A stretch of DNA of 64,000 nt from Noviherbaspirillum saxi (GCF_003591035.1 NZ_QYUO01000001.1:2604001-2668000); one strand, 5' to 3'. Counted from the first letter of the stretch, positions 51,483 through 61,456 are shown. Notes: generated by a model from the letters alone, not told the origin. A program made the numbers and translations.

Positions 51483-52040
51483 CTAGAAGTCCAGGCCCCA
51501 GTCCACCGTGATCTTTCCTGCAGTCTGATCAACCGTCTTTACAAACTGATCAACAAAGGGAATCAGCCATTCCTTCGGCCTTTCGCCTTCCACAGCCGCA
51601 GGTGCAGGTGCAGTCACTCTCAGGATGGGATGCGCACCGTTGTCCATCAAATCGGCCACCTTGCCAAGGCTTTCGCCTTGCAGGTTCTCGACTTCCAAAC
51701 CGATCAGATCAATCCAGTAGAACTCGCCATCCGACAGAGCCGGAAAATGGCTGCGACGCACCTGAATGGTTGCACCCTTGAGCGCTTCGGCCGCATTTCG
51801 GTCGGCCACACCCATCAACTGGGCAACCACATCATCACCGTGGGTCTTTGCCTGCATCATGTCGACATCACGCATGAATGGCTTGTCGATCCACCACGTC
51901 CGCGCATGCAGCAATGCGTCTGCGTCGGACGAGTAAGGCTTGATCTTGATCCAGCCTTGGATACCAAAGGCACCGGTCACATGAGCAACCAGCACCAGAT
52001 CATCAGGGATTGCGATCCCCGAAGCGGTGTTCTCTGACAA
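51483..52040 (-). CDS. rimM: Ribosome maturation factor RimM
   Basis: 185-residue 16S rRNA processing factor that helps assemble the 30S head around S19. The N-terminal RimM domain has VAHVTGAFGIQGWIKIKPYS; the C-terminal PRC-barrel starts DGEFYWIDLIGLEVENLQG. The start codon is TTG: the rpsP stop TAA is followed immediately by TTG TCA GAG (M S E), without any spacer. The ribosome-binding site would be inside the end of rpsP (AGCAAGG). This tight arrangement suggests translational coupling. No better ATG exists near the family's N-terminus. Confidence 0.94.
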   Translation of the reverse strand: MSENTASGIAIPDDLVLVAHVTGAFGIQGWIKIKPYSSDADALLHARTWWIDKPFMRDVDMMQAKTHGDDVVAQLMGVADRNAAEALKGATIQVRRSHFPALSDGEFYWIDLIGLEVENLQGESLGKVADLMDNGAHPILRVTAPAPAAVEGERPKEWLIPFVDQFVKTVDQTAGKITVDWGLDF

Positions 52041-52295
52041 TTAAGCTGCGGCCTTGCTGCCAGCTTCTTTCACCAGGCGTGCAACGGTCGGGGACAGTTG
52101 TGCGCCAACGCCTTGCCAGTAAGCGAGACGATCTTGAGTGATGCGGAAACCTTCATCCTTGCCTGCGGCGACCGGATTGTAGAAGCCAAGACGCTCGATG
52201 AAACGGCCGTCACGACGGTTACGGGAATCGGTTGCAACGATATTGAAGAAGGGGCGCTTCTTGGCGCCGGCGCGGGATAAACGAATAACGACCAT
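52041..52295 (-). CDS. rpsP: 30S ribosomal protein S16
   Basis: 84-residue 30S subunit protein. The N-terminus [20 protein letters not shown] is canonical, and the start at 52293-52295 is the usual one; the frame stays open upstream but has no homology. [16 protein letters not shown] and [20 protein letters not shown] are the conserved later blocks. First gene of the operon, 0 nt before rimM. A strong sigma-70-type promoter lies 43-72 nt upstream. Confidence 0.97.
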   Translation of the reverse strand: MVVIRLSRAGAKKRPFFNIVATDSRNRRDGRFIERLGFYNPVAAGKDEGFRITQDRLAYWQGVGAQLSPTVARLVKEAGSKAAA

Positions 52296-52337
52296 AATCT
52301 GCTTCCAAAAATTGTTCGAGGGCGGAAAAAGCCGGGA

Positions 52338-52367
52338 ATTATAGCGTGTTTTTAAACACCCCAGCAA
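52338..52367 (-). promoter_or_regulatory. Sigma-70-type promoter of the rpsP operon
   Basis: On the minus strand TTGCTG (52367-52362) and a perfect TATAAT (52343-52338) are separated by 18 nt. The spacing and the -10 match fit a strong housekeeping promoter. The transcript would start about 36 nt before the rpsP ATG. Confidence 0.8.
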
Positions 52368-52522
52368 GCTCGGAAAGTGTTTTCCTTCGACGTTGCTTTG
52401 ATGCCCGGCCTCATGCACACTACGCGTCGTCCGATATAACCCTATTCAATCGCATTCCACCACACAGTCATGGCCTGCAGGAAACGTAGACTGCTTGGCA
52501 GATGTGCAATGCTTTACCAGTT

Positions 52523-52870
52523 ATGAACCAACACAAGAACAAGACGCTCGCCACCTTCCTCGCCACCTTTTTTGGCAGCTTCGGCGCGCACCGCTTTTAT
52601 CTCCATGGCAAAAAAGACAAGTGGGCATGGCTTCACCTTGTACTGTTTCCGCTATCCATATTTGCCGGATTTATCGGGGCACTGATTATTGGCCTGACGC
52701 CAGACGAGAAATGGGATGCACAACATAATGCCAACTCCGGCCGTCAATCGAACTCGGGTTGGCTGGTAATCATTCTGGTTGTGTTGACTTTCGCCGGCGG
52801 GGCAACAGCCTTGATTGCAGCTATCGCCCGCACCTTCGATCTGCTGTTTACCGGCGGCGCTTATGGCTGA
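52523..52870 (+). CDS. TM2-domain membrane protein
   Basis: 115-residue inner-membrane protein of the TM2 family: a first helix with the pattern FFGSFGAHRFYLHGK (G-x-G-x-H-R-FYLG-like motif), a second helix (LVLFPLSIFAGFIGALIIG) and a third C-terminal helix with VIILVVLTFAGGATALIAA. The family's function is unknown. I start at 52523 (MNQHKNKTLATF); an ATG 21 nt earlier is possible, and neither has a strong ribosome-binding site. It is divergent from the rpsP operon and converges with the DUF1059 gene. Confidence 0.82.
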   Translation: MNQHKNKTLATFLATFFGSFGAHRFYLHGKKDKWAWLHLVLFPLSIFAGFIGALIIGLTPDEKWDAQHNANSGRQSNSGWLVIILVVLTFAGGATALIAAIARTFDLLFTGGAYG

Positions 52871-52898
52871 CCTGCGCCATCAGGTCACTACGCTCCGT

Positions 52899-53117
52899 TC
52901 ATAGCGCGTGGCTCAAAGGCCGGTCCACCGGCGGCGTTCCATCCTTGAACATCGATTTGATCTGCTGCCGGAATTCCGGTGTGTCTTCATGCTTGTGCAC
53001 TGCAACGGCGTGCTGCACGGCAGCTTCCAGCAATTCCTGATCGGTGTCAGCAGCAATGGCAACCGAGCAAGATGTGTCGCTTGGAAATTCGCGGCAGTCG
53101 ATAAATTTGCGTCCCAT
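52899..53117 (-). CDS. DUF1059 small protein
   Basis: 72-residue protein. The start at 53115-53117 has an excellent AAGGAGGTG site and gives MGRKFIDCREFPSDTSCSVA; an upstream extension of 29 residues is possible but not needed. DUF1059 proteins share this N-terminus and the pattern CSVAIAADTDQELLEAAVQH, VHKHEDTPEFRQQIKSMFKD. The function is unknown. Two Cys (CREFPSDTSC) are conserved in the family. It is monocistronic. Confidence 0.88.
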   Translation of the reverse strand: MGRKFIDCREFPSDTSCSVAIAADTDQELLEAAVQHAVAVHKHEDTPEFRQQIKSMFKDGTPPVDRPLSHAL

Positions 53118-53376
53118 GGTATGCACCTCCTTGGAGATAGGTTGCTGGCATTCGAAGAAATGCCGGTGCGACGCTTCAACGGCTTTTGCGATATCGCTCG
53201 TCACACCGATCCGGCGTCACGCTTTGTTATAGGCAGGTCTACCGTCTGCATCAAGCACCGCAAAGGGCGTCTGCACGCGTCCTTCATGCTATGTTGAGGA
53301 CGGTTGATCTGGATCGCATTATCCCTTTCGGGCGTCGGGTTATTGCCTGCCGTTTGCTTTGGTGCGCTTTGACAAG

Positions 53377-53814
53377 TCAGATGGAAATGCTGGTTGTTTC
53401 CAGCAACTGGCAGCCATCGATTTTCCAATGGCTGTTTTCGTCTTCCTGCATCCAGAAAACGGCCACCCACACCTTGCTGTAGCCATCGGTGATACGCACC
53501 ATCTGGATCGCGTCGCCGTCGATTACTTCAGGAGTTGAGAAGATGACGCGCTGATAGCGGTAGATCGGATTGTACTGTTCCTTGATCAGCTTGAGAAACT
53601 TGTCTGGACTGCCGATCTGCATGCGCTTTTCAGATGTCGTCAACTGGAATGCGAGATCGGCATCATCGTTGGACAGCGCTTCCAGTTGCGATTGCACAGT
53701 TTCATGAATTGCAATCGCGTCCGCTGTTGTGATCGCATCGACCGCCACAGCGCTGATGCACCATGGACCAGCCAATCCGGCAAGTAGCATTAGTTTGGCC
53801 AACCACCGTTTCAT
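53377..53814 (-). CDS. DUF4864 secreted protein
   Basis: 145-residue protein with a signal peptide (MKRWLAKLMLLAGLAGPWCI, cleavage near residue 25-30) and a DUF4864-like domain: IHETVQSQLEALSNDDADLA, GSPDKFLKLIKEQYNPIYRY, and a C-terminal WVAVFWMQEDENSHWKIDG. The fold resembles the SnoaL/NTF2 superfamily. A GGGAGG site supports the start at 53812-53814. The function is unknown. It is alone on its strand, ahead of the acyl-CoA dehydrogenase gene, which ends in a terminator. Confidence 0.78.
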   Translation of the reverse strand: MKRWLAKLMLLAGLAGPWCISAVAVDAITTADAIAIHETVQSQLEALSNDDADLAFQLTTSEKRMQIGSPDKFLKLIKEQYNPIYRYQRVIFSTPEVIDGDAIQMVRITDGYSKVWVAVFWMQEDENSHWKIDGCQLLETTSISI

Positions 53815-53935
53815 GATCGCCTCCCGATCAGAAACACCATTGCACAATCGATTACCCGGCAAGAGCAAATTTCATCTACTGGCTCTCTCTGAGCAGATCG
53901 GCAAAAACGCCGGGAGTTCACTGACTGCAAACAAT

Positions 53936-53960
53936 AAAGGCAACCCGCAGGCTGCCTTTT
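53936..53960 (-). terminator. Intrinsic terminator after the acyl-CoA dehydrogenase gene
   Basis: AAAGGCAACC (53936-53945) pairs with GGCTGCCTTT (53950-53959), one mismatch, loop CGCA. On the minus strand it is followed by ATTGTTTG. It lies 28 nt beyond the stop. Confidence 0.75.
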
Positions 53961-53987
53961 AGCGCTACATCAAGTGTTACGCTTCGA

Positions 53988-55778
53988 TCAGAATTGCTCT
54001 TCCGCGATAGCCATGACACCGGCGCTGCCATCAACGATCGCGACGCGGTATCCGGAAGCCTGCGAGAGAATATGATCGGCGAAGAAGCGTGCGGTAGCGA
54101 TCTTTGCCTGGAAAAACTTGACATCGCCGTCGCCGGCGTCGAGCTTGCGCTGTGCAACCAATGCCGCACGCGCCATCTGCCAGCCACCAAGAACCACGCC
54201 TGCCATCTTCAGGTAAAGCACGCTGCCAGCGAACACGCCCTTGATATCAGCCTTCATATTGCCGGCGACATAGTCGACGACTTCTTCCAGCGCACGGGAA
54301 CCGGCCGCAAGCTGATTCCGGATTGCCGCCAGATCGCCCGAGGTGTAGGCAGCCAATTCTTCTTCGGTGCGACGCACCTGTGCCAGGACGCCCTTCGCGG
54401 TTGCACCGCCGTCGCGCACAGTCTTGCGTCCTACCAGGTCGTTGGCCTGGATCGCGGTCGTACCTTCGTAGATCGTCAGGATGCGTGCATCGCGGTAATG
54501 CTGCGCGGCGCCTGTCTCTTCGATGAAACCCATGCCACCATGCACCTGCACGCCGTCCGAGGCAACATTGATCGACATTTCCGTCGACCATCCCTTGACT
54601 ACCGGAACCATGTACTCGTAAAACTCCTGATTGATCTTGCGGACGGCAGCGTCCGGATGGTGATGCGCCGCGTCGTGGGCCGCAGCGGTCACGTAGGACA
54701 ATGCGCGCGCTGCCTCGGTATGCGCCCGCATCGACATCAGCATGCGCCGCACGTCCGGATGATGAATGATCGCCACCGGGCCGCTGGAGCCGGCCAGGTC
54801 ACGCGATTGCACGCGGTCGCGTGCATACTGCACGGCCTTCTGATAGGCACGCTCCGCAACGCCGATACCTTGCATGCCGACCGCGAATCGGGCTGCGTTC
54901 ATCATGATGAACATGTATTCGAGGCCACGATTTTCTTCGCCGACCAGCGTGCCGATAGCGCCGCCATGATCGCCGAATTGCAGGACCGCTGTAGGGCTGG
55001 CCTTGATCCCGAGCTTGTGTTCAATCGATACGCAATGCACGTCATTGCGCTCGCCCAGAGAACCATCGGCATTGACCAGGAATTTCGGCACGACGAACAG
55101 GGAAATTCCCTTTACGCCCTCCGGTGCATCCGGCGTACGCGCCAGCACCAGATGGACGATATTCTCGGCCATATCGTGTTCGCCATAGGTGATGAAAATC
55201 TTGGTACCCGAGATCTTGTAAGTGCCGTCGCCCTGCGGCACGGCACGGCTACGCACCAGCGCGAGATCCGATCCGGCTTGCGGCTCGGTCAGGTTCATGG
55301 TGCCGGTCCATTTGCCGGAAATCAGGTTTTCAAGGTAAATCTTTTTCTGCTCGTCGGTGCCTGCGGTCATCAAGGCTTCGATCGCGCCATCGGTGAGCAA
55401 TGGGCACAAGGCAAACGAGAGATTGGCGGAATTCAGCATTTCGATACAGGGTGTCGCCACCAGCTTCGGCAAACCTTGTCCGCCGAACTCGACAGGGTGC
55501 TGCACGCCTTGCCAGCCTGCTTCACCAAACGCTTTGAAAGCTTCCTTGAAGCCTTTGGTCGTCGTGACCTTGCCTTCCTGCCAGAAACTGGGCTCCTTGT
55601 CGCCCGCAACGTTGAGTGGTGCAACCACCTCACTGCAGAATTTCGCGTTTTCTTCCAGAACCGCTTCAACGGTTTCCGGGCTCGCATCTTCACAGCCAGG
55701 CAAGGTATTCACTTCGGACAGGCCCGCGAGTTCGTTGATCACGAACAGCATGTCTTTCAACGGGGCGACGTAGCTCAT
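53988..55778 (-). CDS. Acyl-CoA dehydrogenase (FadE-like, long form)
   Basis: 596-residue flavoprotein of the long FadE-type acyl-CoA dehydrogenase family, with an extra C-terminal domain. The start at 55776-55778 (MSYVAPLKDMLFVINELAGL) has a GGAGAC site. Motifs: MNLTEPQAGSDLALVRSRAV, the substrate segment ISLFVVPKFLVN, and the helical region with VKGWSTEMSINVASDGVQVH GGMGFIEET AAQHYRDARI (here split for reading). The normal Glu catalytic base region and the FAD segment are present. It lies 164 nt behind etfA on the same strand, which matches its electron acceptor. Substrate range is not visible from sequence. Confidence 0.93.
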   Translation of the reverse strand: MSYVAPLKDMLFVINELAGLSEVNTLPGCEDASPETVEAVLEENAKFCSEVVAPLNVAGDKEPSFWQEGKVTTTKGFKEAFKAFGEAGWQGVQHPVEFGGQGLPKLVATPCIEMLNSANLSFALCPLLTDGAIEALMTAGTDEQKKIYLENLISGKWTGTMNLTEPQAGSDLALVRSRAVPQGDGTYKISGTKIFITYGEHDMAENIVHLVLARTPDAPEGVKGISLFVVPKFLVNADGSLGERNDVHCVSIEHKLGIKASPTAVLQFGDHGGAIGTLVGEENRGLEYMFIMMNAARFAVGMQGIGVAERAYQKAVQYARDRVQSRDLAGSSGPVAIIHHPDVRRMLMSMRAHTEAARALSYVTAAAHDAAHHHPDAAVRKINQEFYEYMVPVVKGWSTEMSINVASDGVQVHGGMGFIEETGAAQHYRDARILTIYEGTTAIQANDLVGRKTVRDGGATAKGVLAQVRRTEEELAAYTSGDLAAIRNQLAAGSRALEEVVDYVAGNMKADIKGVFAGSVLYLKMAGVVLGGWQMARAALVAQRKLDAGDGDVKFFQAKIATARFFADHILSQASGYRVAIVDGSAGVMAIAEEQF

Positions 55779-55942
55779 TTCAGTCTCCAAAAAAGAAGGG
55801 CAGGATGGCGGGCAGTATGACGAAGCTTGGGAAATTTTCCTGTCAGCTTCGCGACAAACCCGGCATGCCTACCCGGTATTTTCATTTATTTCTTGGCAGA
55901 ACCGAAGACGCACTAACGCCTCCCGCCCTGCAGTCTTGTGGC

Positions 55943-56872
55943 TTAACCCAGTTCGTTCACCAGTTGCGGCACCAGTTCGAACAGGTCGCCGACGATGCCG
56001 TAGTCCGCCACCGAGAAAATCGGCGCTTCCGGATCCTTGTTGATGGCCACGATGGTCTTCGAATCCTTCATGCCGGCCAGATGCTGGATCGCACCGGAAA
56101 TACCGACCGCGATATACAGCTGCGGTGCCACGATCTTGCCGGTCTGGCCGACCTGCCAGTCGTTCGGCACAAAGCCCGCATCGACCGCTGCGCGCGACGC
56201 ACCCATGGCGGCACCCAGCTTGTCGGCCAGCGGCTCCAGGATCTTGAAGTTGTCGCTTGAACCCATGCCGCGCCCGCCGGACACGATCACCTTGGCAGCG
56301 GTCAGTTCCGGACGGTCGGACTTGGCCACTTCGCGCGACACGAAGGCCGACTTGCCGGCATCAGCGGCTGCAGTGAGGGTTTCCACCGCCGCGTTACCGC
56401 CGGTGGCTGCCGCATCGAAGCCGGTGGTACGTACGGTGATGACCTTGACCGGATCCGCCGACTGCACGGTGGCAATGGCATTACCCGCATAGAAAGGGCG
56501 CTCGAAGGTGTCGGCGGAGATCACCTTGGTGATTTCCGACACTTGCCCAACGTCCAGTTTGGCCGCTACGCGCGGCAGGATGTTCTTGCCATACGCGGTA
56601 GCCGGAGCCAGGATGTGCGAATACGCGGAAGCGATCGCGAGCGCCTGTTCGGCGACATTCTCGGCCAGGCCTTCGGCGAAATGCGCGGCATCGGCGACCA
56701 GGACCTTGGCCACGCCGGCGATCTTGGAAGCGGCTTCGGCGGCGCCGCCGCAGTTGGCACCGGCGATGAGGACATGGACCTCGCCGCCGCACTGGGCGGC
56801 CGCGGTGATGGTGTGGAGGGTGCTTCCCTTGAGCGAAGCGTTATCGTGTTCAGCAATGACGAGTGCGGTCAT
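55943..56872 (-). CDS. etfA: Electron transfer flavoprotein subunit alpha
   Basis: 309-residue alpha subunit of ETF, which takes electrons from acyl-CoA dehydrogenases and passes them to ETF:ubiquinone oxidoreductase. The FAD-binding C-terminal half has [18 protein letters not shown] sequence ([14 protein letters not shown]), [40 protein letters not shown] and [20 protein letters not shown]. Length is normal. It is 39 nt behind etfB and 164 nt ahead of the acyl-CoA dehydrogenase gene. The start at 56872 follows GGAAACCATC. Confidence 0.96.
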   Translation of the reverse strand: MTALVIAEHDNASLKGSTLHTITAAAQCGGEVHVLIAGANCGGAAEAASKIAGVAKVLVADAAHFAEGLAENVAEQALAIASAYSHILAPATAYGKNILPRVAAKLDVGQVSEITKVISADTFERPFYAGNAIATVQSADPVKVITVRTTGFDAAATGGNAAVETLTAAADAGKSAFVSREVAKSDRPELTAAKVIVSGGRGMGSSDNFKILEPLADKLGAAMGASRAAVDAGFVPNDWQVGQTGKIVAPQLYIAVGISGAIQHLAGMKDSKTIVAINKDPEAPIFSVADYGIVGDLFELVPQLVNELG

Positions 56873-56911
56873 GATGGTTTCCTGATCTGAATAGGGTGAA
56901 GGCGCGCGCGC

Positions 56912-57661
56912 TTAAATGACTTTGGCTTCGTTCTTGAGCTTGGACACCAGCTCTTCGACGCTCTTGACCATGATGCCGGCCGAGCGCTTGGGCGGTTCCG
57001 CGACCTTCAAGGTCTTCAGGCGCGGCGTCACATCCACCCCCAGATCGGCGGGCTTGAACGTATCGAGCTGCTTCTTCTTGGCCTTCATGATGTTGGGCAG
57101 CGTCACATAGCGCGGCTCGTTCAGGCGCAGGTCGGTCGTCACGATCGCCGGCAACTGCAGCGCCACCGTTTCCAGGCCGCCGTCCACTTCGCGCGTCACT
57201 GTCGCCTTGCCATCTTCCAGCGTGACCTTGGAGGCGAACGTGGCTTGGCCCCAGCCCAGCAGCGCCGCCAGCATCTGGCCGGTCTGGTTGCAGTCGTCGT
57301 CGATGGCTTGCTTGCCCAGGATGATCAACTGCGGCTGTTCCTTGTCGGCCACCGCTTTCAGCAGCTTGGCCACCGCCAGCGGCTGCAATTCGACATCGGT
57401 CTCGACCAGGATGCCGCGGTCGGCGCCGATCGCCATCGCGGTACGCAGGGTTTCCTGGCATTGCGTCACGCCGCACGACACCGCGATGACTTCGGTGACC
57501 TTGCCACCTTCTTTCAGACGGGTCGCTTCTTCGACCGCGATTTCATCGAACGGATTCATCGACATCTTGACGTTGGCGATATCGACGCCGCTGCCGTCGG
57601 ACTTCACGCGGACTTTGACGTTGTAGTCCACCACGCGCTTGACTGGAACCAAAACTTTCAT
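56912..57661 (-). CDS. etfB: Electron transfer flavoprotein subunit beta
   Basis: 249-residue beta subunit of ETF, partner of EtfA, binding AMP. Start at 57659-57661 ([20 protein letters not shown]) gives the standard N-terminus; an eight-residue extension is possible. Conserved blocks: [75 protein letters not shown]. First gene of the etfB-etfA-acyl-CoA dehydrogenase series. A LiuR-type palindrome lies 25-40 nt upstream. Confidence 0.96.
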   Translation of the reverse strand: MKVLVPVKRVVDYNVKVRVKSDGSGVDIANVKMSMNPFDEIAVEEATRLKEGGKVTEVIAVSCGVTQCQETLRTAMAIGADRGILVETDVELQPLAVAKLLKAVADKEQPQLIILGKQAIDDDCNQTGQMLAALLGWGQATFASKVTLEDGKATVTREVDGGLETVALQLPAIVTTDLRLNEPRYVTLPNIMKAKKKQLDTFKPADLGVDVTPRLKTLKVAEPPKRSAGIMVKSVEELVSKLKNEAKVI

Positions 57662-57685
57662 AGCTTTGCCTTTGAAAATAAACAA

Positions 57686-57701
57686 TTGACGTTAACGTAA
57701 A
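57686..57701. promoter_or_regulatory. LiuR-like (MerR-family) operator upstream of etfB
   Basis: TTGACGTTAACGTAAA contains the perfect palindrome ACGTTAACGT. It resembles the operators I recall for LiuR, the MerR-family regulator of branched-chain amino acid and fatty acid degradation genes. It is 24 nt before the etfB ATG and could overlap the promoter. Confidence 0.6.
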
Positions 57702-57910
57702 CCAAACCGTGATTATAAAGAGAACTGGACTCGATGCAGAATTTAGCACGACCGTTCTTTTAATTGGTAGAGAGTATGCACTAAATCACAGTAAAAATCC
57801 AAAAAACCAAGGGAAAACGCGGCTAAATTACTTCAAGGAAAGTAAAGCCGCGCGATGTGACAAGATGAGAATAATGCAATGCTTACGAGACGGTATGCGC
57901 CGCATCAGCA

Positions 57911-58138
57911 TTATTTGCGCTTCATGAAAAACGTGAATTCTTTGTTGTTTTCGCTATGCTCGACCAGCTCGTTGCCGGTCTGGCGGGAAAACGCCTGAAA
58001 GTCGCGGACGGAGCCGGGATCTGTTGCCACTACACGCAAAATTTCGCCGCTGTTCATTTCCGCCAAGGCTTTTTTGGCCTTCAGGATAGGCAGCGGGCAA
58101 TTTAGTCCGCGAGCATCAAGCTCTTTTTGGAATTCCAT
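57911..58138 (-). CDS. TusA-family sulfurtransferase
   Basis: 75-residue sulfur-carrier protein. The active-site motif CPLP (Cys14) is in LDARGLNCPLPILKAKKALA at the N-terminus. A beta-alpha-beta fold follows: ILRVVATDPGSVRDFQAFSR, then the C-terminal hydrophobic strand FTFFMKRK. TusA family members pass persulfide sulfur for tRNA thiolation, molybdenum cofactor or sulfur oxidation; this one has no tusBCD, dsr or sox genes nearby, so the acceptor is not assigned. It is a single gene on the minus strand. Confidence 0.9.
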   Translation of the reverse strand: MEFQKELDARGLNCPLPILKAKKALAEMNSGEILRVVATDPGSVRDFQAFSRQTGNELVEHSENNKEFTFFMKRK

Positions 58139-58238
58139 GTCGCTTTCTCAGGAAAGACTGAATTGGGTAATGCCAAAAATTCTACCCTAAATATGGGATG
58201 GTTGGTGCGTCGCAGCAAGCCGGCAAGAAACTTTACTT

Positions 58239-58757
58239 TTATGTGGATGGCCAATCCAGAAATTCCACCGGTAAGCCGCGCGCGCGCATCCAGTCGGCCA
58301 TCGCATAGCCGGTACCGGCGCGCCATGGGCGCAGCTTTTCCGGCACTACCAGCCGATAATCGACCAGTTCTTCCGACAAGCGAATGTCACCGGAAGCCTT
58401 TACATGATAGGCAATGATGAGTTCGTTCTTGCGCATGAACTCATAGACGCCGATCAGAGTGACCTGGTCGGCGTCCAGATTGGTTTCTTCTTTCAGTTCG
58501 CGCGCGACTCCCTGCTCGGGCGTTTCGCCACGTTCCATGAAACCGGTGATCAGCGCAAATACCTTTTCCGGCCAGGCTGCATTGCGCGCCAAAAGAATTC
58601 GGCCTTCGACTTCGACCAGCGCGGCCACCACCGGAAGCGGATTGTCCCAATGCGTCCAGTGGCCGTCGGGGCAAGCCAGCCGGAGCTTGCCGGCTTCGCC
58701 TGTATCCGCCCGCTGAACCAGCAGTGCGGCGCACATCGGACAGTATCGGTAATCCAC
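58239..58757 (-). CDS. NUDIX hydrolase with N-terminal zinc ribbon
   Basis: 172-residue NUDIX enzyme. An N-terminal zinc-ribbon-like part has CPMC near residue 6 and a later Cys (LACPDGHWTHWDNPLP). The Nudix box GFMERGETPEQGVARELKEE (about 92-111) is complete. The zinc ribbon and the length resemble NudC/ADP-ribose-type NUDIX proteins, but the NudC SQPWPFPxS motif is absent. The substrate is therefore open. It is 14 nt downstream of the alaS stop on the same strand and so may share its transcript. Confidence 0.88.
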   Translation of the reverse strand: MDYRYCPMCAALLVQRADTGEAGKLRLACPDGHWTHWDNPLPVVAALVEVEGRILLARNAAWPEKVFALITGFMERGETPEQGVARELKEETNLDADQVTLIGVYEFMRKNELIIAYHVKASGDIRLSEELVDYRLVVPEKLRPWRAGTGYAMADWMRARGLPVEFLDWPST

Positions 58758-58771
58758 GCTGGCTCCTCTTA

Positions 58772-61399
58772 TCAGGCGCGTTCGCGCACCCAGGCACTGA
58801 CGCCGTCAAGCGCCTTCGACAAGCCGCTCGGATCGGTGCCGCCTGCCTGCGCCATGTCGGCACGACCGCCGCCCTTGCCGCCCACCTGCTGAGCGACAAA
58901 ATTGACCAGTTCGCCTGCCTTGACCTTGGATGTCGCGTCCTGCGTGACACCCGCAATCAGGCTGACCTTGCCGTCATTGACTGCGGCCAGCACGATGGCA
59001 GCGGTTTTCAGCTTGTCCTTCAGCTTGTCCATGGTTTCGCGCAATGCCGGCACATCTGCGCCATTGAGCGTCGCCGCCAGCACCTTGATGCCGTTGATAT
59101 CGACCGCCTTGCTCACCAGTTCATCGCCCTGGCTGGACGCCAGCTTGCCCTTGAGCGCTGCCAGTTCCTTCTCCAGTGTCCTGACCTGGTCGAGCACGCT
59201 GCCGACGCGGGCATTGATTTCAGCCGGCGTCGCTTTCAGGGTGCCCGCGACGCTGTTCACCGTGGATTCCAGCGACTGCAGGTAAGCCAGTGCGTTTTCA
59301 CCGGTGACCGCCTCAATACGGCGCACGCCGGCCGCAACGCCGCCTTCGGCCACAACCTTGAACAAACCGATATCGCCGGTGCGCTGCACATGGGTGCCGC
59401 CGCACAATTCGCGGCTAGAACCGATTTCGAGCACACGGACCTCGTCACCGTACTTTTCGCCGAACAACATCATGGCGCCGGATTTTTGCGCTTCATCGAT
59501 AGCCATCACGCGCGCCTGGGTTGCATGGTTCTGCAGGATTTCGGCATTGACGATGGCTTCGACCTTGCGAATCTGTTCCTGGGTCATCGGACCGTTGTGC
59601 GCGAAGTCGAAGCGCGTGCGTTCGGCATTGACCAGCGAGCCTTTCTGCTGCACGTGTGCGCCCAGCACTTCGCGCAGTGCCTTGTGCATCAGGTGGGTGG
59701 CGCTGTGATTCCGCACGGTACGCGCCCGTTTTTCGGCATCGACCTTGGCATTGACGGTGTCGCCAACCTTGATCGTGCCTTCGACGATGCGTCCGTGATG
59801 ACCGAACACATCGGCCTGGATCTTCAGCGTGTCGTCGACCAGGAAACGCGCGGCCGCATTGCGAAGTTCGCCAGTGTCGCCGACCTGGCCGCCGCTCTCC
59901 GCGTAAAACGGTGTGTGATCCAGCACCACCACCGCATCGTCGCCGGAGTTGGCTTCGGTCCTGGATGTGCCGTCGACATAGATCGCCGTAACGCGCGCGG
60001 TGTCGTGGATCAGCTTTTCATAACCGTGGAAAGTGGTCGGATCGCCGGTGTACTCCAATCCCTGCGCCATCTTGAACTTGCCGGCTTCACGCGCACGCTG
60101 GCGCTGTTCGTCGAGCAAGGCATTGAAGCGGTCTTCATCGACCGTGACGCCGCGCTCACGGCAGACGTCAGCGGTAAGATCGACCGGGAAGCCATAGGTA
60201 TCGTGCAGCTTGAATGCGGTATCGCCGTCGATCTGCTGCGCACCGGAACCGAGCGCGCGCTCCAGGATTTCCATGCCGTTGGCGATGGTGCGGAAAAAGG
60301 ATTCCTCTTCCTGCTTGAGCACATCGGTTGCGCGCTTTTCGTTCTGGCGCAATTCGGGATAGGCTTCGCCCATGTCGGCGACCAGGGCCGCAACCAGCGA
60401 ATGGAAAAACGGCTTGCGCGCGCCCAGCTTGTAGCCGTGACGGATCGCGCGGCGCGCAATGCGCCGCAATACGTAGCCGCGGCCCGCATTGCTTGGAATG
60501 ACGCCGTCGACAACGGTGAAGGTGCACGCGCGGATATGGTCAGCGATGACCTTGAGCGACGGGGAATCCTTGTCGCAATCGCCGCCGCCAGCGGCGTCGA
60601 CCGCCTGTTTCGCGGCCGCCAGCAGGTTGGCGAAGGTATCGATCTCGTAATTGCTGTGCACATGCTGCAGCACCGCCGTAATGCGCTCCAGGCCCATGCC
60701 GGTATCGACGCTAGGCTTGGGCAGCTTGTGCATCACGCCCGCTTCGTCGCGGTTGAACTGCATGAACACGTTGTTCCAGATTTCGATATAGCGATCGCCG
60801 TCTTCGTCAGGCGATCCGGGCGGTCCGCCGGCCACATCGGGACCATGGTCGTAAAAAATCTCGGTGCACGGACCGCAAGGCCCGGTGTCGCCCATCATCC
60901 AGAAATTGTCGGATGCATAACGCGCACCCTTGTTGTCGCCAATGCGCACGATACGCTCGGCCGGCACACCGACGGTCTTGTTCCAGATCTCGTAGGCTTC
61001 GTCATCCTCGGCATACACGGTGACCCACAGCTTGTCCTTCGGCAGCTTGAAGACGCCGGTCAGCAATTCCCATGCGTACTGGATCGCATCGTGCTTGAAG
61101 TAGTCGCCGAAGCTGAAGTTACCCAGCATTTCAAAGAAGGTATGGTGGCGTGCGGTATAACCGACGTTTTCCAGGTCGTTATGCTTGCCGCCGGCGCGTA
61201 TGCACTTTTGGGAAGTGGTGGCGCGAGTATAGGGACGCTTGTCGAAACCCAGGAATACGTCCTTGAACTGGTTCATGCCGGCGTTGGTGAACAGCAGTGT
61301 CGGGTCGTCGCCCGGCACGACCGGGCTCGATGCCACGATGGTGTGGCCCTTGGATTCGAAATACTTCAGGAATTTTTCGCGGATTTCAGACGATTTCAT
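58772..61399 (-). CDS. alaS: Alanyl-tRNA synthetase
   Basis: 875-residue class II synthetase with editing activity, near the E. coli length of 876. The N-terminus [20 protein letters not shown] leads into the catalytic domain ([34 protein letters not shown]). The editing domain has [16 protein letters not shown] with the HxxxH zinc site and the later [11 protein letters not shown]. The C-terminal C-Ala domain is present with [19 protein letters not shown]. An inverted repeat and a TATAAT box lie just upstream. Confidence 0.97.
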   Translation of the reverse strand: MKSSEIREKFLKYFESKGHTIVASSPVVPGDDPTLLFTNAGMNQFKDVFLGFDKRPYTRATTSQKCIRAGGKHNDLENVGYTARHHTFFEMLGNFSFGDYFKHDAIQYAWELLTGVFKLPKDKLWVTVYAEDDEAYEIWNKTVGVPAERIVRIGDNKGARYASDNFWMMGDTGPCGPCTEIFYDHGPDVAGGPPGSPDEDGDRYIEIWNNVFMQFNRDEAGVMHKLPKPSVDTGMGLERITAVLQHVHSNYEIDTFANLLAAAKQAVDAAGGGDCDKDSPSLKVIADHIRACTFTVVDGVIPSNAGRGYVLRRIARRAIRHGYKLGARKPFFHSLVAALVADMGEAYPELRQNEKRATDVLKQEEESFFRTIANGMEILERALGSGAQQIDGDTAFKLHDTYGFPVDLTADVCRERGVTVDEDRFNALLDEQRQRAREAGKFKMAQGLEYTGDPTTFHGYEKLIHDTARVTAIYVDGTSRTEANSGDDAVVVLDHTPFYAESGGQVGDTGELRNAAARFLVDDTLKIQADVFGHHGRIVEGTIKVGDTVNAKVDAEKRARTVRNHSATHLMHKALREVLGAHVQQKGSLVNAERTRFDFAHNGPMTQEQIRKVEAIVNAEILQNHATQARVMAIDEAQKSGAMMLFGEKYGDEVRVLEIGSSRELCGGTHVQRTGDIGLFKVVAEGGVAAGVRRIEAVTGENALAYLQSLESTVNSVAGTLKATPAEINARVGSVLDQVRTLEKELAALKGKLASSQGDELVSKAVDINGIKVLAATLNGADVPALRETMDKLKDKLKTAAIVLAAVNDGKVSLIAGVTQDATSKVKAGELVNFVAQQVGGKGGGRADMAQAGGTDPSGLSKALDGVSAWVRERA

Positions 61400-61411
61400 G
61401 TTCGGCGGCGA

Positions 61412-61456
61412 CTAGGGTTAAGCTTGCAAACCGTTGATTATACGTGATAACCCTAG
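61412..61456 (-). promoter_or_regulatory. alaS promoter region with inverted repeat around the -10 box
   Basis: CTAGGGTTA (61412-61420) is repeated inverted as TAACCCTAG (61448-61456). Between them, on the minus strand, is TATAAT (61442-61437). The repeat centre (61434) falls on the -10 box, and the right arm ends 13 nt from the start codon at 61399. The -35 box is weak. The arrangement recalls the palindrome around the start site of E. coli alaS that AlaRS itself is reported to bind. Confidence 0.55.

Noticed and set aside
58724..61447. 907-codon open frame antisense to alaS
   Set aside because: GC-rich antisense shadow: alaS on the other strand has a full-length, motif-complete product.
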